From: Elusimicrobiota bacterium | GTDB taxonomy: Bacteria > Elusimicrobiota > Elusimicrobia > UBA1565 > UBA9628 | Length of the DNA stretch: 59,892 nucleotides | Reading direction: 5' to 3' | NCBI GenBank assembly: GCA_027452025.1 | Contig: DAIDHI010000047.1 | Location: forward strand, 1 to 59,892 | Shown here: piece by piece, positions 44,886 to 53,035 of the stretch | How the letters are laid out: every line of letters starts with the position of its first letter | Position numbering within the stretch: position 1 is the stretch's first letter | Notes under the pieces: generated by a model | Seen by the model: the letters and a program-made list of their open reading frames with translations, nothing else | Told to the model about the DNA's origin: nothing | Database searches by the model: none | Made by a program: the position numbers and the translations under genes

Positions 44886-45515
44886 GTGGCTTGCCTCGGC
44901 CAGTCCTTCGACGACGGCCTGCGGCGCAGCCTCGGTTTTGACCACATCATCGGCGTCGACGAAGCCGGACGGGGCCCGCTCGCGGGCCCCGTCGTCGTCG
45001 CCGCCGTCCTTCTCGGCCCGCGGCCGGCGCGCGGGCTATGGGCGGCCAAGGATTCCAAGCTCCTGACCGCCCTCCAGCGCGAACGGCTTTTTACGGCCAT
45101 TCGCGCCGAGGCCCAGGCCGTGAGCGTGGCCTGGGCCCATCCCCGCCGCATCGAGCAAGACAACATCCTGCGCGCCACGCTCGAGGCCATGGGCCGCTGC
45201 GTGCTGCGCGTCGGCAAGAGCGGATTGGTCCTCGTCGACGGCAATCGGACGATTCCCCGCCTCGGCCGCCGCCAGCTCGCGATCATCGACGGCGACCGGA
45301 TGTCTTTGGCCGTCTCCTGCGCGAGCATCGTCGCCAAGGTTTGCCGCGACCGCTGGATGCGCCGCCTCGACCGCCGTTATCCCGGCTACGGCTTGGCCGA
45401 CCACAAAGGCTACGGCACGCAGGCGCACCTGCGGGCGCTGCGCCGCCTCGGCCCCTCGCCGGTCCACCGCCGCACCTTCACCCCCGTCGAAGAGCTGCTG
45501 ACGAGGCGCTCGTGA
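44886..45515 (+). CDS. rnhB: ribonuclease HII
   Basis: 209 residues from GTG 44886. Active-site acidic residues are in IIGVDEAGRGPLAGPVVVAAV and in LVDGN; the C-terminal SIVAKVCRDRWM and GYGLADHKGYGTQAHLRAL are diagnostic of RNase HII. It cuts RNA in RNA/DNA hybrids and at single ribonucleotides. Its TGA overlaps the next GTG. Confidence 0.95.
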   Translation: MACLGQSFDDGLRRSLGFDHIIGVDEAGRGPLAGPVVVAAVLLGPRPARGLWAAKDSKLLTALQRERLFTAIRAEAQAVSVAWAHPRRIEQDNILRATLEAMGRCVLRVGKSGLVLVDGNRTIPRLGRRQLAIIDGDRMSLAVSCASIVAKVCRDRWMRRLDRRYPGYGLADHKGYGTQAHLRALRRLGPSPVHRRTFTPVEELLTRRS

Positions 45516-45859
45516 ACGAGCGGGCGGCCGCGGGGGCCGCGGCCGAGGAGCGCGCGGCGCGGTATCTCGAGGCCCGCGGCTACGAGGTGCTGGCCCGGAA
45601 TTTTCGCTGCCGCGCCGGCGAGCTCGATATCGTGGCTCGCGACGGCGAGACGGTGGTCTTCGTGGAGGTGCGCTCCCGCGCCCCGAGCGGTTTTGGGTCC
45701 GCCGCCGAGACCGTGGGCTGGTCCAAGCGCGCCAAGCTCCTCAAGGCCGCGCGCTACTTCGCTCATGTCAAGGCGCTCGACTGCCCGATGCGCTTCGATG
45801 TCGTGGCCATCGACGGCTCCGCCCTCGACCACATCGAGGACGCTTTCCAGGCGGCTTAA
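45512..45859 (+). CDS. yraN: UPF0102 (YraN-like) putative endonuclease-fold protein
   Basis: 115 residues from GTG 45512 (GTGA overlap). The restriction-endonuclease-like core is intact: RYLEARGYEVLARNFRCRAGELDIVARDGETVVFVEVRSR, with Glu, Asp and the E-x-R acidic set, then KRAKLLKAARYF. rnhB-yraN adjacency is common. Molecular role not firmly known. Ends four bases into the convergent glycosyltransferase gene. Confidence 0.92.
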   Translation: MNERAAAGAAAEERAARYLEARGYEVLARNFRCRAGELDIVARDGETVVFVEVRSRAPSGFGSAAETVGWSKRAKLLKAARYFAHVKALDCPMRFDVVAIDGSALDHIEDAFQAA

Positions 45860-47307
45860 GAGGCCGGCGAGGGATACGACGCGAGCAGCGCCGGGCCCTG
45901 CCCGGAAAGCCGGTAAACCTCCACGCGGTCCTCGCCGGCAGGCAGCGCCTCCTCGCCCGAGATGAAGACGCGCCGGGGGGCCTTGACCAGGAGATCTCCG
46001 TCGGACTGGGGCGCGCCGCCCGCCCTCCAGATCGTCCGCCCGGTCAAGTAGCCGAGGGCCACGGGGCTTGGGACGTGATAGACGTAGTAGAAGCGGTCTC
46101 CCGCGACGAAGGTTCGGTCGCGCGAGTAGTCGGAGTAGGCCTGCCCCTCCCAAAAGACCCTGTGCGCCCCGGCTTGGCGCGCCACCAGCGAGGCCGTTTG
46201 CAGCAGGACGGGATTGCCGTAGACCGCGCCGTCTCGCAGGGCGGCGGCTTCCCGGGCGGCCGGCCAAAGGGCGGCGGCGGCCACGGCCGCCGCGAACGTC
46301 GGACGCAGGGCGCTTGCCGGCGGGATCGCGTCCCAGAGGCGCTTGAGCCCGATGGCGCCGGCGGCGTAAAGGAATGGCAGGACCGGGACAAGATAACGCG
46401 CCTCCTTATAATGGATCAGCACGGCCATGGCTCCCGCGAAAGACAGGAAGACGACGCCGTCGAAGCGGCCGCTCTCCGCGGCGCCGGCGAAAAACGCCAG
46501 AGGCAGCAGCAGGCCTGACGAGGCGATCACGGCGGCGACGTAGAGCCGGGCCGGATCGTGGTAGCCGCCCACGTCGCGCAGCGCGCTCAAAAAGTCGCGG
46601 CCCGCGCCGCTTGCGGCGGCCGGCCAAGCGAGCGCGAAGACGCGGTGGTAGAGGGCGACGACCGTCAGCGCCGCCGCGACGCCCGCGGCGGCCGCCGTCA
46701 CCGCGGCCCCAAGCAGCTGCCGACGGTCGCGGCCGTCGAGCGCCAGCCCCGCGAGCACGGCGGCGGCGAGCAGCGCGGCGTTCCAGCGGCACAGCAGGCA
46801 GGCCGTCAAGGCCGCCCCGGACAGCAGCGTCGGCCCCGGCTTGCGGCGGCGGGCCAAAAGGAATAGGAGCAGGAAGAGAGCGCAGGGAAGGTCGGCCAGC
46901 ACGGAGCCGAAGTAGTGCAGCGTCATGCGATTGAGCGAGAAGAGGATCGTCGCGGCCTGGGCCCACGCCGGCCCCGCGCGGGGCCGCAGGTAACGGTAGA
47001 GGCACCAGAGCAGCGCGGCTCCGACGGCGTCTTGGAGCAGATGGGGAGCGATCAGGCGGGCCGCCAGGGGCGCCCGCGCCAGGTCGAGGATCGCCTGCAG
47101 AGGCGCGTGCAGGAGCGGGAGCATGGGCGGGCGAGTCGGCGAATAGCCGACCTGGTCGCCGGCCAGGCGCCGGGCGTTGCGCAGGAACTCGAGGGCGTCG
47201 TAGTAGTCGACGCGGGTCGTCAGGCTCCAGCGCAGCTGGAAGGCCGCGTAGAGCGACCAGTAGAGCGCGGCGGCACCGGGCACCAGGCGCTTCTTCCAGA
47301 CGCGCAT
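45856..47307 (-). CDS. GT-C type membrane glycosyltransferase (PMT/ArnT-like)
   Basis: 483 residues with about ten or eleven membrane helices. The first periplasmic loop has the DYYDALEFLRNARRL acidic motif expected of the GT39/ArnT-like fold, then SPTRPPMLPLLHAPL. A soluble C-terminal domain begins near residue 385. It probably transfers a sugar from a polyprenyl phosphate on the periplasmic face; acceptor unknown. TATCAT at 47313-47318 is 5 bases before ATG, overlapping head to head with the crcB promoter. Confidence 0.72.
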   Translation of the reverse strand: MRVWKKRLVPGAAALYWSLYAAFQLRWSLTTRVDYYDALEFLRNARRLAGDQVGYSPTRPPMLPLLHAPLQAILDLARAPLAARLIAPHLLQDAVGAALLWCLYRYLRPRAGPAWAQAATILFSLNRMTLHYFGSVLADLPCALFLLLFLLARRRKPGPTLLSGAALTACLLCRWNAALLAAAVLAGLALDGRDRRQLLGAAVTAAAAGVAAALTVVALYHRVFALAWPAAASGAGRDFLSALRDVGGYHDPARLYVAAVIASSGLLLPLAFFAGAAESGRFDGVVFLSFAGAMAVLIHYKEARYLVPVLPFLYAAGAIGLKRLWDAIPPASALRPTFAAAVAAAALWPAAREAAALRDGAVYGNPVLLQTASLVARQAGAHRVFWEGQAYSDYSRDRTFVAGDRFYYVYHVPSPVALGYLTGRTIWRAGGAPQSDGDLLVKAPRRVFISGEEALPAGEDRVEVYRLSGQGPALLASYPSPAS

Positions 47308-47316
47308 GCCCTATGA

Positions 47317-47322
47317 TATAAT
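47317..47322 (+). promoter_or_regulatory. crcB: -10 element (TATAAT) of the fluoride riboswitch transcript
   Basis: A perfect TATAAT, predicting transcription from about 47329, just before the aptamer. The overlapping minus-strand TATCAT would serve the divergent glycosyltransferase gene. Confidence 0.6.
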
Positions 47323-47335
47323 CTTGCGGTCGCAA

Positions 47336-47390
47336 GGCGATGGAGTTCGCCTCATGAGCCCCGGCAGGCCGCGGGGATGATGACTCCTAC
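47336..47390 (+). promoter_or_regulatory. fluoride riboswitch (crcB RNA motif)
   Basis: The conserved 5' element GGCGATGGAGTTCGCC begins at 47336 and the invariant 3' element GATGACTCCTAC ends at 47390, with a short variable stem between. This is the fluoride-sensing crcB motif. It precedes a crcB gene, as expected. The ACTCCTACCG stretch at its 3' end is also the 5' arm of the downstream terminator, so fluoride binding should block termination and turn expression on. Confidence 0.93.
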
Positions 47391-47418
47391 CGGCGTTTCA
47401 CGGTAGGGGTCTTTTTTT
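47383..47418 (+). terminator. riboswitch expression-platform terminator
   Basis: Ten-pair stem (47383-47392 with 47401-47410, one G-U), eight-base loop, then CTTTTTTT. It shares its 5' arm with the aptamer, giving mutually exclusive folds. Confidence 0.9.
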
Positions 47419-47427
47419 GGGGATCGA

Positions 47428-47799
47428 ATGGACAAATGGCTGGCGTTGGCGGTCGGCGGCATCATCGGGGTTTTCGCGCGCTACGCGTTGGCCGCCGCGA
47501 TCGGCGCGGCCTGGGGCACGGGCTTTCCCTACGGAACCTTCGTCATCAACGTCACGGGCTGCCTGCTCATCGGCATTTTCGATACTTGGGCGGGTACGCG
47601 CGGCCTGCTCGGGCCGACCGGCCGGCTGTTCCTGATGACGGGCTTCTGCGGCGCCTATACCACTTTCTCGACCTTCATCCTCGAGACGTCCGCTCTGGTC
47701 GACGACGGCGAGTTCCTGCGGGCGGCGCTCAATCTCTTCGGAAGCGGCGCGGTCGGCTTCGCGTTCTTCCGGCTCGGCGTGTTCCTAGGAGGCTTATGA
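47428..47799 (+). CDS. crcB: fluoride channel CrcB/Fluc
   Basis: 123 residues, four membrane helices. Family motifs: GGIIGVFARYAL, YGTFVINVTGCLLIG and MTGFCGAYTTFSTFILE (the central TTFSTF lines the fluoride path). It works as an antiparallel dimer to let fluoride leave the cytoplasm. ATG 47428 comes 9 bases after the riboswitch terminator. Overlaps the DUF190 gene by ATGA. Confidence 0.96.
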   Translation: MDKWLALAVGGIIGVFARYALAAAIGAAWGTGFPYGTFVINVTGCLLIGIFDTWAGTRGLLGPTGRLFLMTGFCGAYTTFSTFILETSALVDDGEFLRAALNLFGSGAVGFAFFRLGVFLGGL

Positions 47800-48125
47800 C
47801 CCTCGAAGGCGATCAGAAGCTGCTGCGCGTGTTCGTCGGAGAAGCCGACCGGTGGAAGGGCGTGCCGCTCTACGAGGCCATCGTCAACGAGGCGCGGGCC
47901 CTCGGCATGGCCGGAGCCACGGTGGTCAAGGGCTTCATGGGCTTCGGGGCCAAGGCGCACATCCACACGGCCAAGCTCCTGGAGCTGTCCCTGGACCTGC
48001 CGGTGATCGTCGAGATCGTCGACACCGAGGAGCGCGTGGCGCGCCTGCTGCCCAAGCTCTCCGAGATGGTCAAGGAAGGGCTCGTCACCGAAGAGAAGGT
48101 GCGCGTCCACATCTACCGCGCCTAG
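47796..48125 (+). CDS. DUF190 family protein
   Basis: 109 residues of a PII-like ferredoxin fold: KLLRVFVGEADRWKGVPLYEAIVNEARALGMAGATVVKG, GFGAKAHIHTAKLLELSLDLPVIVEIVD and the HIYRA C-terminus. DUF190 genes often accompany crcB; the protein may modulate the channel, but its ligand is unknown. Its stop overlaps the convergent MFS stop in a CCTAGG palindrome. Confidence 0.9.
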   Translation: MTLEGDQKLLRVFVGEADRWKGVPLYEAIVNEARALGMAGATVVKGFMGFGAKAHIHTAKLLELSLDLPVIVEIVDTEERVARLLPKLSEMVKEGLVTEEKVRVHIYRA

Positions 48126-49309
48126 GCCGGCGTGGCGGCGATCAAGGCCGCGCCGCCGAGCGATGTCGCCATGACGAATCCCATGGCCGCCGCCGGGTGC
48201 ACGGCCCACAAGAGCCCAACGACGGCGCTGGAGACCAGGTCTCCGAGGCCGTTGACGGTCGACAGGGCCCCGAATCCCGCCCCGCGGTTTTGCGGGCCGA
48301 GGAGCGCCGCCGCGGAGGCGCTCTCCACCGTCTCCCAAGCGCCCATGTAAAGGCCGGACAGCCCGAAGACCACGGCGAACTTGGCCAACGAAGCGCCCGG
48401 CCAGAGCAGCGCCGCCGCCGGGATCACGGCCAGGGCGTAGCCGGCGGCCAGGACGCGGCGCTTGGGCCAGACGTCGGCGAGCAGTCCGCTGAAGAAACAC
48501 GAGATCGTGTAGACGACGTTGTAGCCGACGTAAAAGAGCATCGCCATCGTGGCGGCTTCGAGCCGGCCGTAGCCCGGCGTCCAGGCCTGCGTGGCCCAAA
48601 GGATCAGCAGGGTGTTAGAGAAGTCTCCCGCGCCGGCCAGTCCCACGCCGGCCAGGAAGCGCCGAAACGGGGCGGGAAGCGAGCCCAAGTCCCCCCACGC
48701 GCCGGAAACGGACCTCGGCGGGCGCGCTTTCTCGCGCACGAGGAAAGCGATCGCGGCCGCGGCGAGCAGCCCCGGGATCAGCGTCAAAGCGAAGGTCCAG
48801 CGCAGGCCGAGCGTGCGCGTGACGACGACGGCCAAAAGAGGGCCGAGCACCGCGCCCGCGCTGTCCATCGAGCGCTCCAGCCCGAAGGCCCGGCCGTAGG
48901 TCCGCGGCGTCGTCGCCTCGGCCAGCAGCACCTTGCGCACGGGCGTGCGCGCGCCGCGGCCGATCCAGCCGCCGACGCGCCCGACGAGCACGTGCCACCA
49001 AGACGTGGCCAGAGCGAGGCTGGCCATCCCGGAGGCCGTGGCGAAATAGCCGACGACGGCCAGCGGCTTGCGCCGGGCCAGGCGGTCGCTGTAGAGGCCC
49101 GAGAGGAGTTTGGCGAAGCTCGACAGCCCGTCGGCGAGGCCCTCGATGATGCCCAGAGTCGCCGAGCCGGCGCCGAGGGAGGCCAGCAGCGCCGGCATGG
49201 CGGCCGTGGCCATCTCGTGGCCGACGTCGGAGAGGAGACTCGCGGCGCCGATGCCGAGCACCGTGCGATTGACCCAGCGCTGCGGACCGCCGTCTTGCTC
49301 TGCGCTCAA
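48122..49309 (-). CDS. major facilitator superfamily transporter
   Basis: 395 residues, 12 predicted helices. The MFS loop 2-3 motif appears as SGLYSDRLARRKPLAVVGY and its repeat as SGLLADVWPKRRVLAAGYAL. The N-terminal NRTVLGIGAASLLSDVGHEMATAAMPALLASLG matches a group of putative drug/multidrug MFS proteins with an SDxxHE-like motif. Substrate unknown. The TTG start overlaps the GYF gene's stop (TTGA). Confidence 0.85.
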   Translation of the reverse strand: MSAEQDGGPQRWVNRTVLGIGAASLLSDVGHEMATAAMPALLASLGAGSATLGIIEGLADGLSSFAKLLSGLYSDRLARRKPLAVVGYFATASGMASLALATSWWHVLVGRVGGWIGRGARTPVRKVLLAEATTPRTYGRAFGLERSMDSAGAVLGPLLAVVVTRTLGLRWTFALTLIPGLLAAAAIAFLVREKARPPRSVSGAWGDLGSLPAPFRRFLAGVGLAGAGDFSNTLLILWATQAWTPGYGRLEAATMAMLFYVGYNVVYTISCFFSGLLADVWPKRRVLAAGYALAVIPAAALLWPGASLAKFAVVFGLSGLYMGAWETVESASAAALLGPQNRGAGFGALSTVNGLGDLVSSAVVGLLWAVHPAAAMGFVMATSLGGAALIAATPA

Positions 49310-50790
49310 GGCGTGGGGCCGGAGGAGCCGGAAGCGCTGGAGTCGCGCTCGAGATACTTCTGGAGCTCGTCGACGCTCATGTCCATGGCGCTCTTGCGCT
49401 GCGCCGGCGCCGCGGGCTGCGTCGCCGGCTGGGCCGGGGGCTGCGCGGCGGAAGCGCCGGCCGGCGGCTGGGCGCTCGCCGCCGGGGCGCCCGCGGGGGC
49501 CGGCGAAGCCTGCGCCCGGGACGGCTCTCCCCCGAGCAGGGCCTTTTCCAGGGCTTGGTCATCGGAGCTCTCCGCCCGCGCGGCCGCGGCCTTGGGTCGC
49601 GCCGGGTGCAAGCCCGGCTGCGTGTAGTCGAGGCCGTCGCCCGATGAAGCCGGCGCCGCCTGGGCGCCGGTCGGCCGGGGAGCGGGACGCCTTTGGGCCA
49701 CCCGCGGCGGGCGCGGGCGTCGGCGATGGTTGAGCGGAAAGCCGTAGGCCGCAGCCGCCTGGGCCGCCGCCGTCTCGTCGATCGGCTCGCCCAGGCGCAC
49801 GTGTCGGGAGGCCCACTTGGCCAGGCCGCGGGGATCGATGTCTTCCCAGGCATCGGTGTCCTGCGGCTTGAGCGTGCGGGCCGTCAGGTCGGCCACGAAT
49901 GCGTGGGTTTGCTGCGGGCCGCCGCGCTGCGAACGCAGCAGCGCGCGGACCTCGAAGCAGGTGGGCTCGCCCAGAGCCGAGGTCTGCGTCGGGCAGGCCT
50001 GGGACCGGTCGACTTCCCACGTCAGCGGCTCGAGAGCGCGCTGGAACCGGGCCGCATACCGCTGCCAGCGCCGTCCCGCCCGGCGCAGTTCCCGCTCGCC
50101 TTCCCGGGGACTGCGGCCCTGCTTCTCGAGGACGGCCTGGGCGGCCTCGTCGAGGGGCAGCAGGCCGCGCATCTCCAGAGCCTCGCCGACGGTGGCCGCG
50201 GCCTTCCACCGCCGGGGCGAGAAGACGTTCTCGGGCGAAGCCGGAAGGCGCCGGCCGGCGCTCTGCGTCGGGAAGGTCCGCACGAACTGCGTGGCGTCTT
50301 GGATCTGCGCGTCCGTGACGGCCGGCTTGGCGGGAGGCTCGGCGGCGGGCTTGGGAGCCGGCGCCGGGGACGGCGAGGGCGCCGCCGCCGGGGGCTTGGC
50401 CCTGTGGAGGTTGAGCACGTAGATGCCCCCGCCGGCGGCGAGGGCGGCCAGAAACGCCGACAAAAGGGCTCCAGCCGAGACGCTGCGCCGCGGCGCGAAC
50501 GCCTGGCGCGGCGGCGGATCGGCGGAGGGCGGCTCCTCGGCCAGTCCGGCATCGGCGATGCGGCCCATGCCCCGGGAGATCGCCGGCGAGGACCGCGCCG
50601 ACGGGCCGGCCCCGGACGTTTTGGCCGGCGGCGGCTTGACCAGATAATACTGGGAGGGGCGCCACTGATCGGCGCTGGCCGCGCCGTCGGGACAGATCAG
50701 CGAGTCCGGAGTGAATCCCGGCAGCCGCTTGAGCTCTTCGGGCTCGTAGGGGCCGAGGGCGTCCTTTCCGTCGAAAAGCCAGTATTTCAC
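49306..50790 (-). CDS. GYF-like domain membrane protein with Pro/Ala-rich regions
   Basis: 494 residues from GTG 50790. Residues 1-~50 (YWLFDGKDALGPYEPEELKRLPGFTPDSLIC) look like a bacterial GYF_2/DUF4339-type domain. One membrane helix near residues 105-125 (LLSAFLAALAAGGGIYVLNL) is followed by a Pro/Ala linker, a folded region (~155-345) with two Cys (QACPTQ, PTCFEV), and a long Pro/Ala/Gln tail ending in MDMSVDELQKYLER. Function unknown. TATACT at 50805-50810 is the likely -10, and a CACGGG/CCCGTG inverted repeat (50788-50804) covers the start. Confidence 0.7.
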   Translation of the reverse strand: MKYWLFDGKDALGPYEPEELKRLPGFTPDSLICPDGAASADQWRPSQYYLVKPPPAKTSGAGPSARSSPAISRGMGRIADAGLAEEPPSADPPPRQAFAPRRSVSAGALLSAFLAALAAGGGIYVLNLHRAKPPAAAPSPSPAPAPKPAAEPPAKPAVTDAQIQDATQFVRTFPTQSAGRRLPASPENVFSPRRWKAAATVGEALEMRGLLPLDEAAQAVLEKQGRSPREGERELRRAGRRWQRYAARFQRALEPLTWEVDRSQACPTQTSALGEPTCFEVRALLRSQRGGPQQTHAFVADLTARTLKPQDTDAWEDIDPRGLAKWASRHVRLGEPIDETAAAQAAAAYGFPLNHRRRPRPPRVAQRRPAPRPTGAQAAPASSGDGLDYTQPGLHPARPKAAAARAESSDDQALEKALLGGEPSRAQASPAPAGAPAASAQPPAGASAAQPPAQPATQPAAPAQRKSAMDMSVDELQKYLERDSSASGSSGPTP

Positions 50791-50844
50791 GGGCTGTTCC
50801 CGTGAGTATAAGGGAAGGCCCGAACGCCCGCAAGGTCGAAATTG

Positions 50845-51867
50845 TTAAGCGGGGCGCGGGGCCGGCAGCGCGCTGACCACGGCCTGGGTGAAGGCGCGCG
50901 TGCCGAGAGACCCGCCCAAGTCGCGCGTGCGCTCCGCGCGCTCGATGCAGCCGAGGATCGTCGCCTTGAGCCGCCGGCCGAGATCGGGCTCGCCCAAGTG
51001 CCCGAGCATGGTGCTCAAGGCGAAAAGCGCGGCCGTCGGATTGACGATGTCCCGGCCCGCGATGTCCGGGGCCGTGCCTCCCGCCGGATCGAACATCGCC
51101 ATGGCGATCTCGCCGTCTTGGTCGAAAGAGTAGCTGGCGCTGTCGGCCAGGCCCAGGCTTCCGATGAGGCCGGCCGCGCAGTCGCTGAGGAAGTCTCCGT
51201 ACTCGTTGGGGCAGACCACGATTTGAACCGATTCCGGTTTGAGGGCGAGCCGGGCGAGCAAGGCGTCGAAAAGCACGCGCTCATGACGGATGCGCGGGTG
51301 GGCTCGGGCGATCTCGGAGACGGCCTCCTCGAACAGCCCGTCGGTGGCGCGCTGGATCGTGTATTTGGAGGCGCTGATGACGCTGCGGCTTCTCTGCGTG
51401 GCCAGGCGGAAGGCGAAGCGGGCCGCGTGGATGCAGGGGTCGCGCTCGATGACGCGCACCGAGACGGCCGAGTGAAGGCCGATGCGGCGCCCCTCGTCGT
51501 CGTAGGTGCCGCCCGTGGCCACGCGCACGATGTCGACGTCGAGGAGGCGCGTGAAATTGGTGGGCACGCCGGGGATCGTCGAGCAGGGCCTATGGATCAC
51601 CGAAAAGTTGCAGCGCTCGCGCAGGACCTTGTTGGGGCTCTCGGTCTCCGTGGTCGTCGGATATTTCAGCGCGGCGGTCGTGGAGCGCATGACGGCGAGG
51701 GCCTCGTCGTAGGCGGCCGCCGCCCCTTTGCGGCGGCGCTCCAGGCTCAAATCGACTTGATGGAAGTCGAGCTTGACGGGCAAGGCCTCGGCGACGGCGT
51801 GGACGGACTGCGACAGCTCGGCGGAGATGCCGTCGCCCAAAAGTTCTGTGATCTCGTAGGTCTTCAC
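50845..51867 (-). CDS. isocitrate/isopropylmalate dehydrogenase family protein, divergent
   Basis: 340 residues from GTG 51867 (four-base overlap with the upstream small gene). Beta-decarboxylating dehydrogenase landmarks: ITELLGDGISAEL, SPNKVLRERCNFSVIHRP, SASKYTIQRATDGLF (catalytic Lys), NEYGDFLSDCAAGLIGSLG and FDPAGGTAPDIAGRDIVNPTA. The usual EPVHGSAPD has Gly for His, and the ENTEG region reads ATGGTYDDEG, so it may act on a substrate other than isocitrate or isopropylmalate. It closes the transketolase operon. Confidence 0.82.
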   Translation of the reverse strand: MKTYEITELLGDGISAELSQSVHAVAEALPVKLDFHQVDLSLERRRKGAAAAYDEALAVMRSTTAALKYPTTTETESPNKVLRERCNFSVIHRPCSTIPGVPTNFTRLLDVDIVRVATGGTYDDEGRRIGLHSAVSVRVIERDPCIHAARFAFRLATQRSRSVISASKYTIQRATDGLFEEAVSEIARAHPRIRHERVLFDALLARLALKPESVQIVVCPNEYGDFLSDCAAGLIGSLGLADSASYSFDQDGEIAMAMFDPAGGTAPDIAGRDIVNPTAALFALSTMLGHLGEPDLGRRLKATILGCIERAERTRDLGGSLGTRAFTQAVVSALPAPRPA

Positions 51868-52082
51868 GGCTGGTCCGGCCTCCTTTCGAAGCCCTCGCAG
51901 GCGACCATCGGCAGCAGCGGGAAGCGGCGAAACCGCGCGTCCTTGGCCGCGAGGGAGCAGAGATAAATCGTGGCGCCGATCTTGGTCTCGAGCGTCTTGG
52001 CGTTCGAGCAACTCGCGCACAAGCCCACGCGCACGCCCTCGGGCGCTTCGAGCGGCTCTTCTTCCCCTTCTTCCTCGGTCAC
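51864..52082 (-). CDS. small four-cysteine protein (putative zinc-binding)
   Basis: 72 residues from GTG 52082; a longer upstream frame overlaps the transketolase gene and is a shadow. After an acidic N-terminus it reads CASCSNAKTLETKIGATIYLC, then RFRRFPLLPMVACEGFE. The spacing C-x2-C ... C ... C with RF-x-x-FPLLP before the last Cys matches a widespread small family of unknown function that probably binds zinc. It lies 11 bases after the transketolase C subunit and overlaps the IDH-like start. Confidence 0.75.
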   Translation of the reverse strand: MTEEEGEEEPLEAPEGVRVGLCASCSNAKTLETKIGATIYLCSLAAKDARFRRFPLLPMVACEGFERRPDQP

Positions 52083-52093
52083 GGGCTCGCGGC

Positions 52094-53035
52094 TCAGTCG
52101 AGGTTGCGTAGGCAGGCTTCGGCGACGTGCGGCGCCGAAAGACCGTATTTGTCGTAGAGCTGCGAAGGCGTGGCCGACTCGCCGAAGTCGCGGGCCCCCA
52201 GGCGCACGACCCGCACGCCCAGGCCCCGCTGGGCCGCCGCCTCGCAGACGGCGCTGCCCAGGCCCCCGGTGACGTTGTGATCCTCGACGGTCACCAGGCG
52301 CGCGCTGTCGGCGGCGAACCTGGCCACGGCGTCGTCGTCGAAGGGAAGGAGCGTCCCGGCGTTGACGACCCGGACGTTGAAGCCGCGGGGCAAAAGGTCC
52401 TTGGCCGCCGCGACGGCGCATGGCACCGGACCGCCCGAGGCGAAGACGGTGGCCTGGAAGCTCTTGGGCTTCGGGCTCGGCTCCCAGATCACGTCGGCTC
52501 GGCCGAGCTTGAACTTGTAGTCCGGGCCGTGCACGTCGTCCATCTTCTGGCGGGTCAGGCGCAAATAGACCGGGCCCTTATGGGCGAGCATCCACTCGAC
52601 GGCTTGCCGGGTCTCGGCGGCGTCGGCGGGCTGGAGGATCGTCATATGCGGCAGAGAGCGCATGGCTCCGACGTCCTCGAGGCCCATTTGGGACGTGCCG
52701 TCCTCGCCGATGCCGAGGCCCGCGTGCGTGCCCACGAGCTTGACGTTGGTGTCGTTGTAGGCCGCCGAGACGCGGATCGTCTCGAGGCGGCCGATCAAAA
52801 AGCAGGCGAAGCTGGTCAGCACCGGCGTCTTGCCGCAGAGCGCCAGGCCGGCGGCGACGCCGATCATGTTCTGCTCGGCGATGCCGAGCTCGAGGTGGCG
52901 CTTCGGGTATTTCTTGGCGAAGGCCTGCGTCATCGTCGACTTCGAAAGGTCGGCGTCGAGGACGACGAGCTCGGGGTGCGCCTCGGCCAGCTCGAGCAGC
53001 GCCTCGCCGAAAGCCTCGCGCGTGGCCTTACCCAC
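52094..53035 (-). CDS. transketolase, C-terminal subunit (split form)
   Basis: 313 residues covering the pyrimidine-binding (Pyr) and C-terminal domains: DADLSKSTMTQAFAKKYPKRHLELGIAEQNMIGVAAGLAL (catalytic Glu in GIAEQ), GIGEDGTSQMGLEDVGAMRSLPHM and VTVEDHNVTGGLGSAVCEA. It works with the separately encoded N-terminal subunit, with an 8-base gene overlap. Together they run the non-oxidative pentose phosphate shunt, using xylulose-5-P supplied by Rpe. Confidence 0.94.
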   Translation of the reverse strand: MGKATREAFGEALLELAEAHPELVVLDADLSKSTMTQAFAKKYPKRHLELGIAEQNMIGVAAGLALCGKTPVLTSFACFLIGRLETIRVSAAYNDTNVKLVGTHAGLGIGEDGTSQMGLEDVGAMRSLPHMTILQPADAAETRQAVEWMLAHKGPVYLRLTRQKMDDVHGPDYKFKLGRADVIWEPSPKPKSFQATVFASGGPVPCAVAAAKDLLPRGFNVRVVNAGTLLPFDDDAVARFAADSARLVTVEDHNVTGGLGSAVCEAAAQRGLGVRVVRLGARDFGESATPSQLYDKYGLSAPHVAEACLRNLD

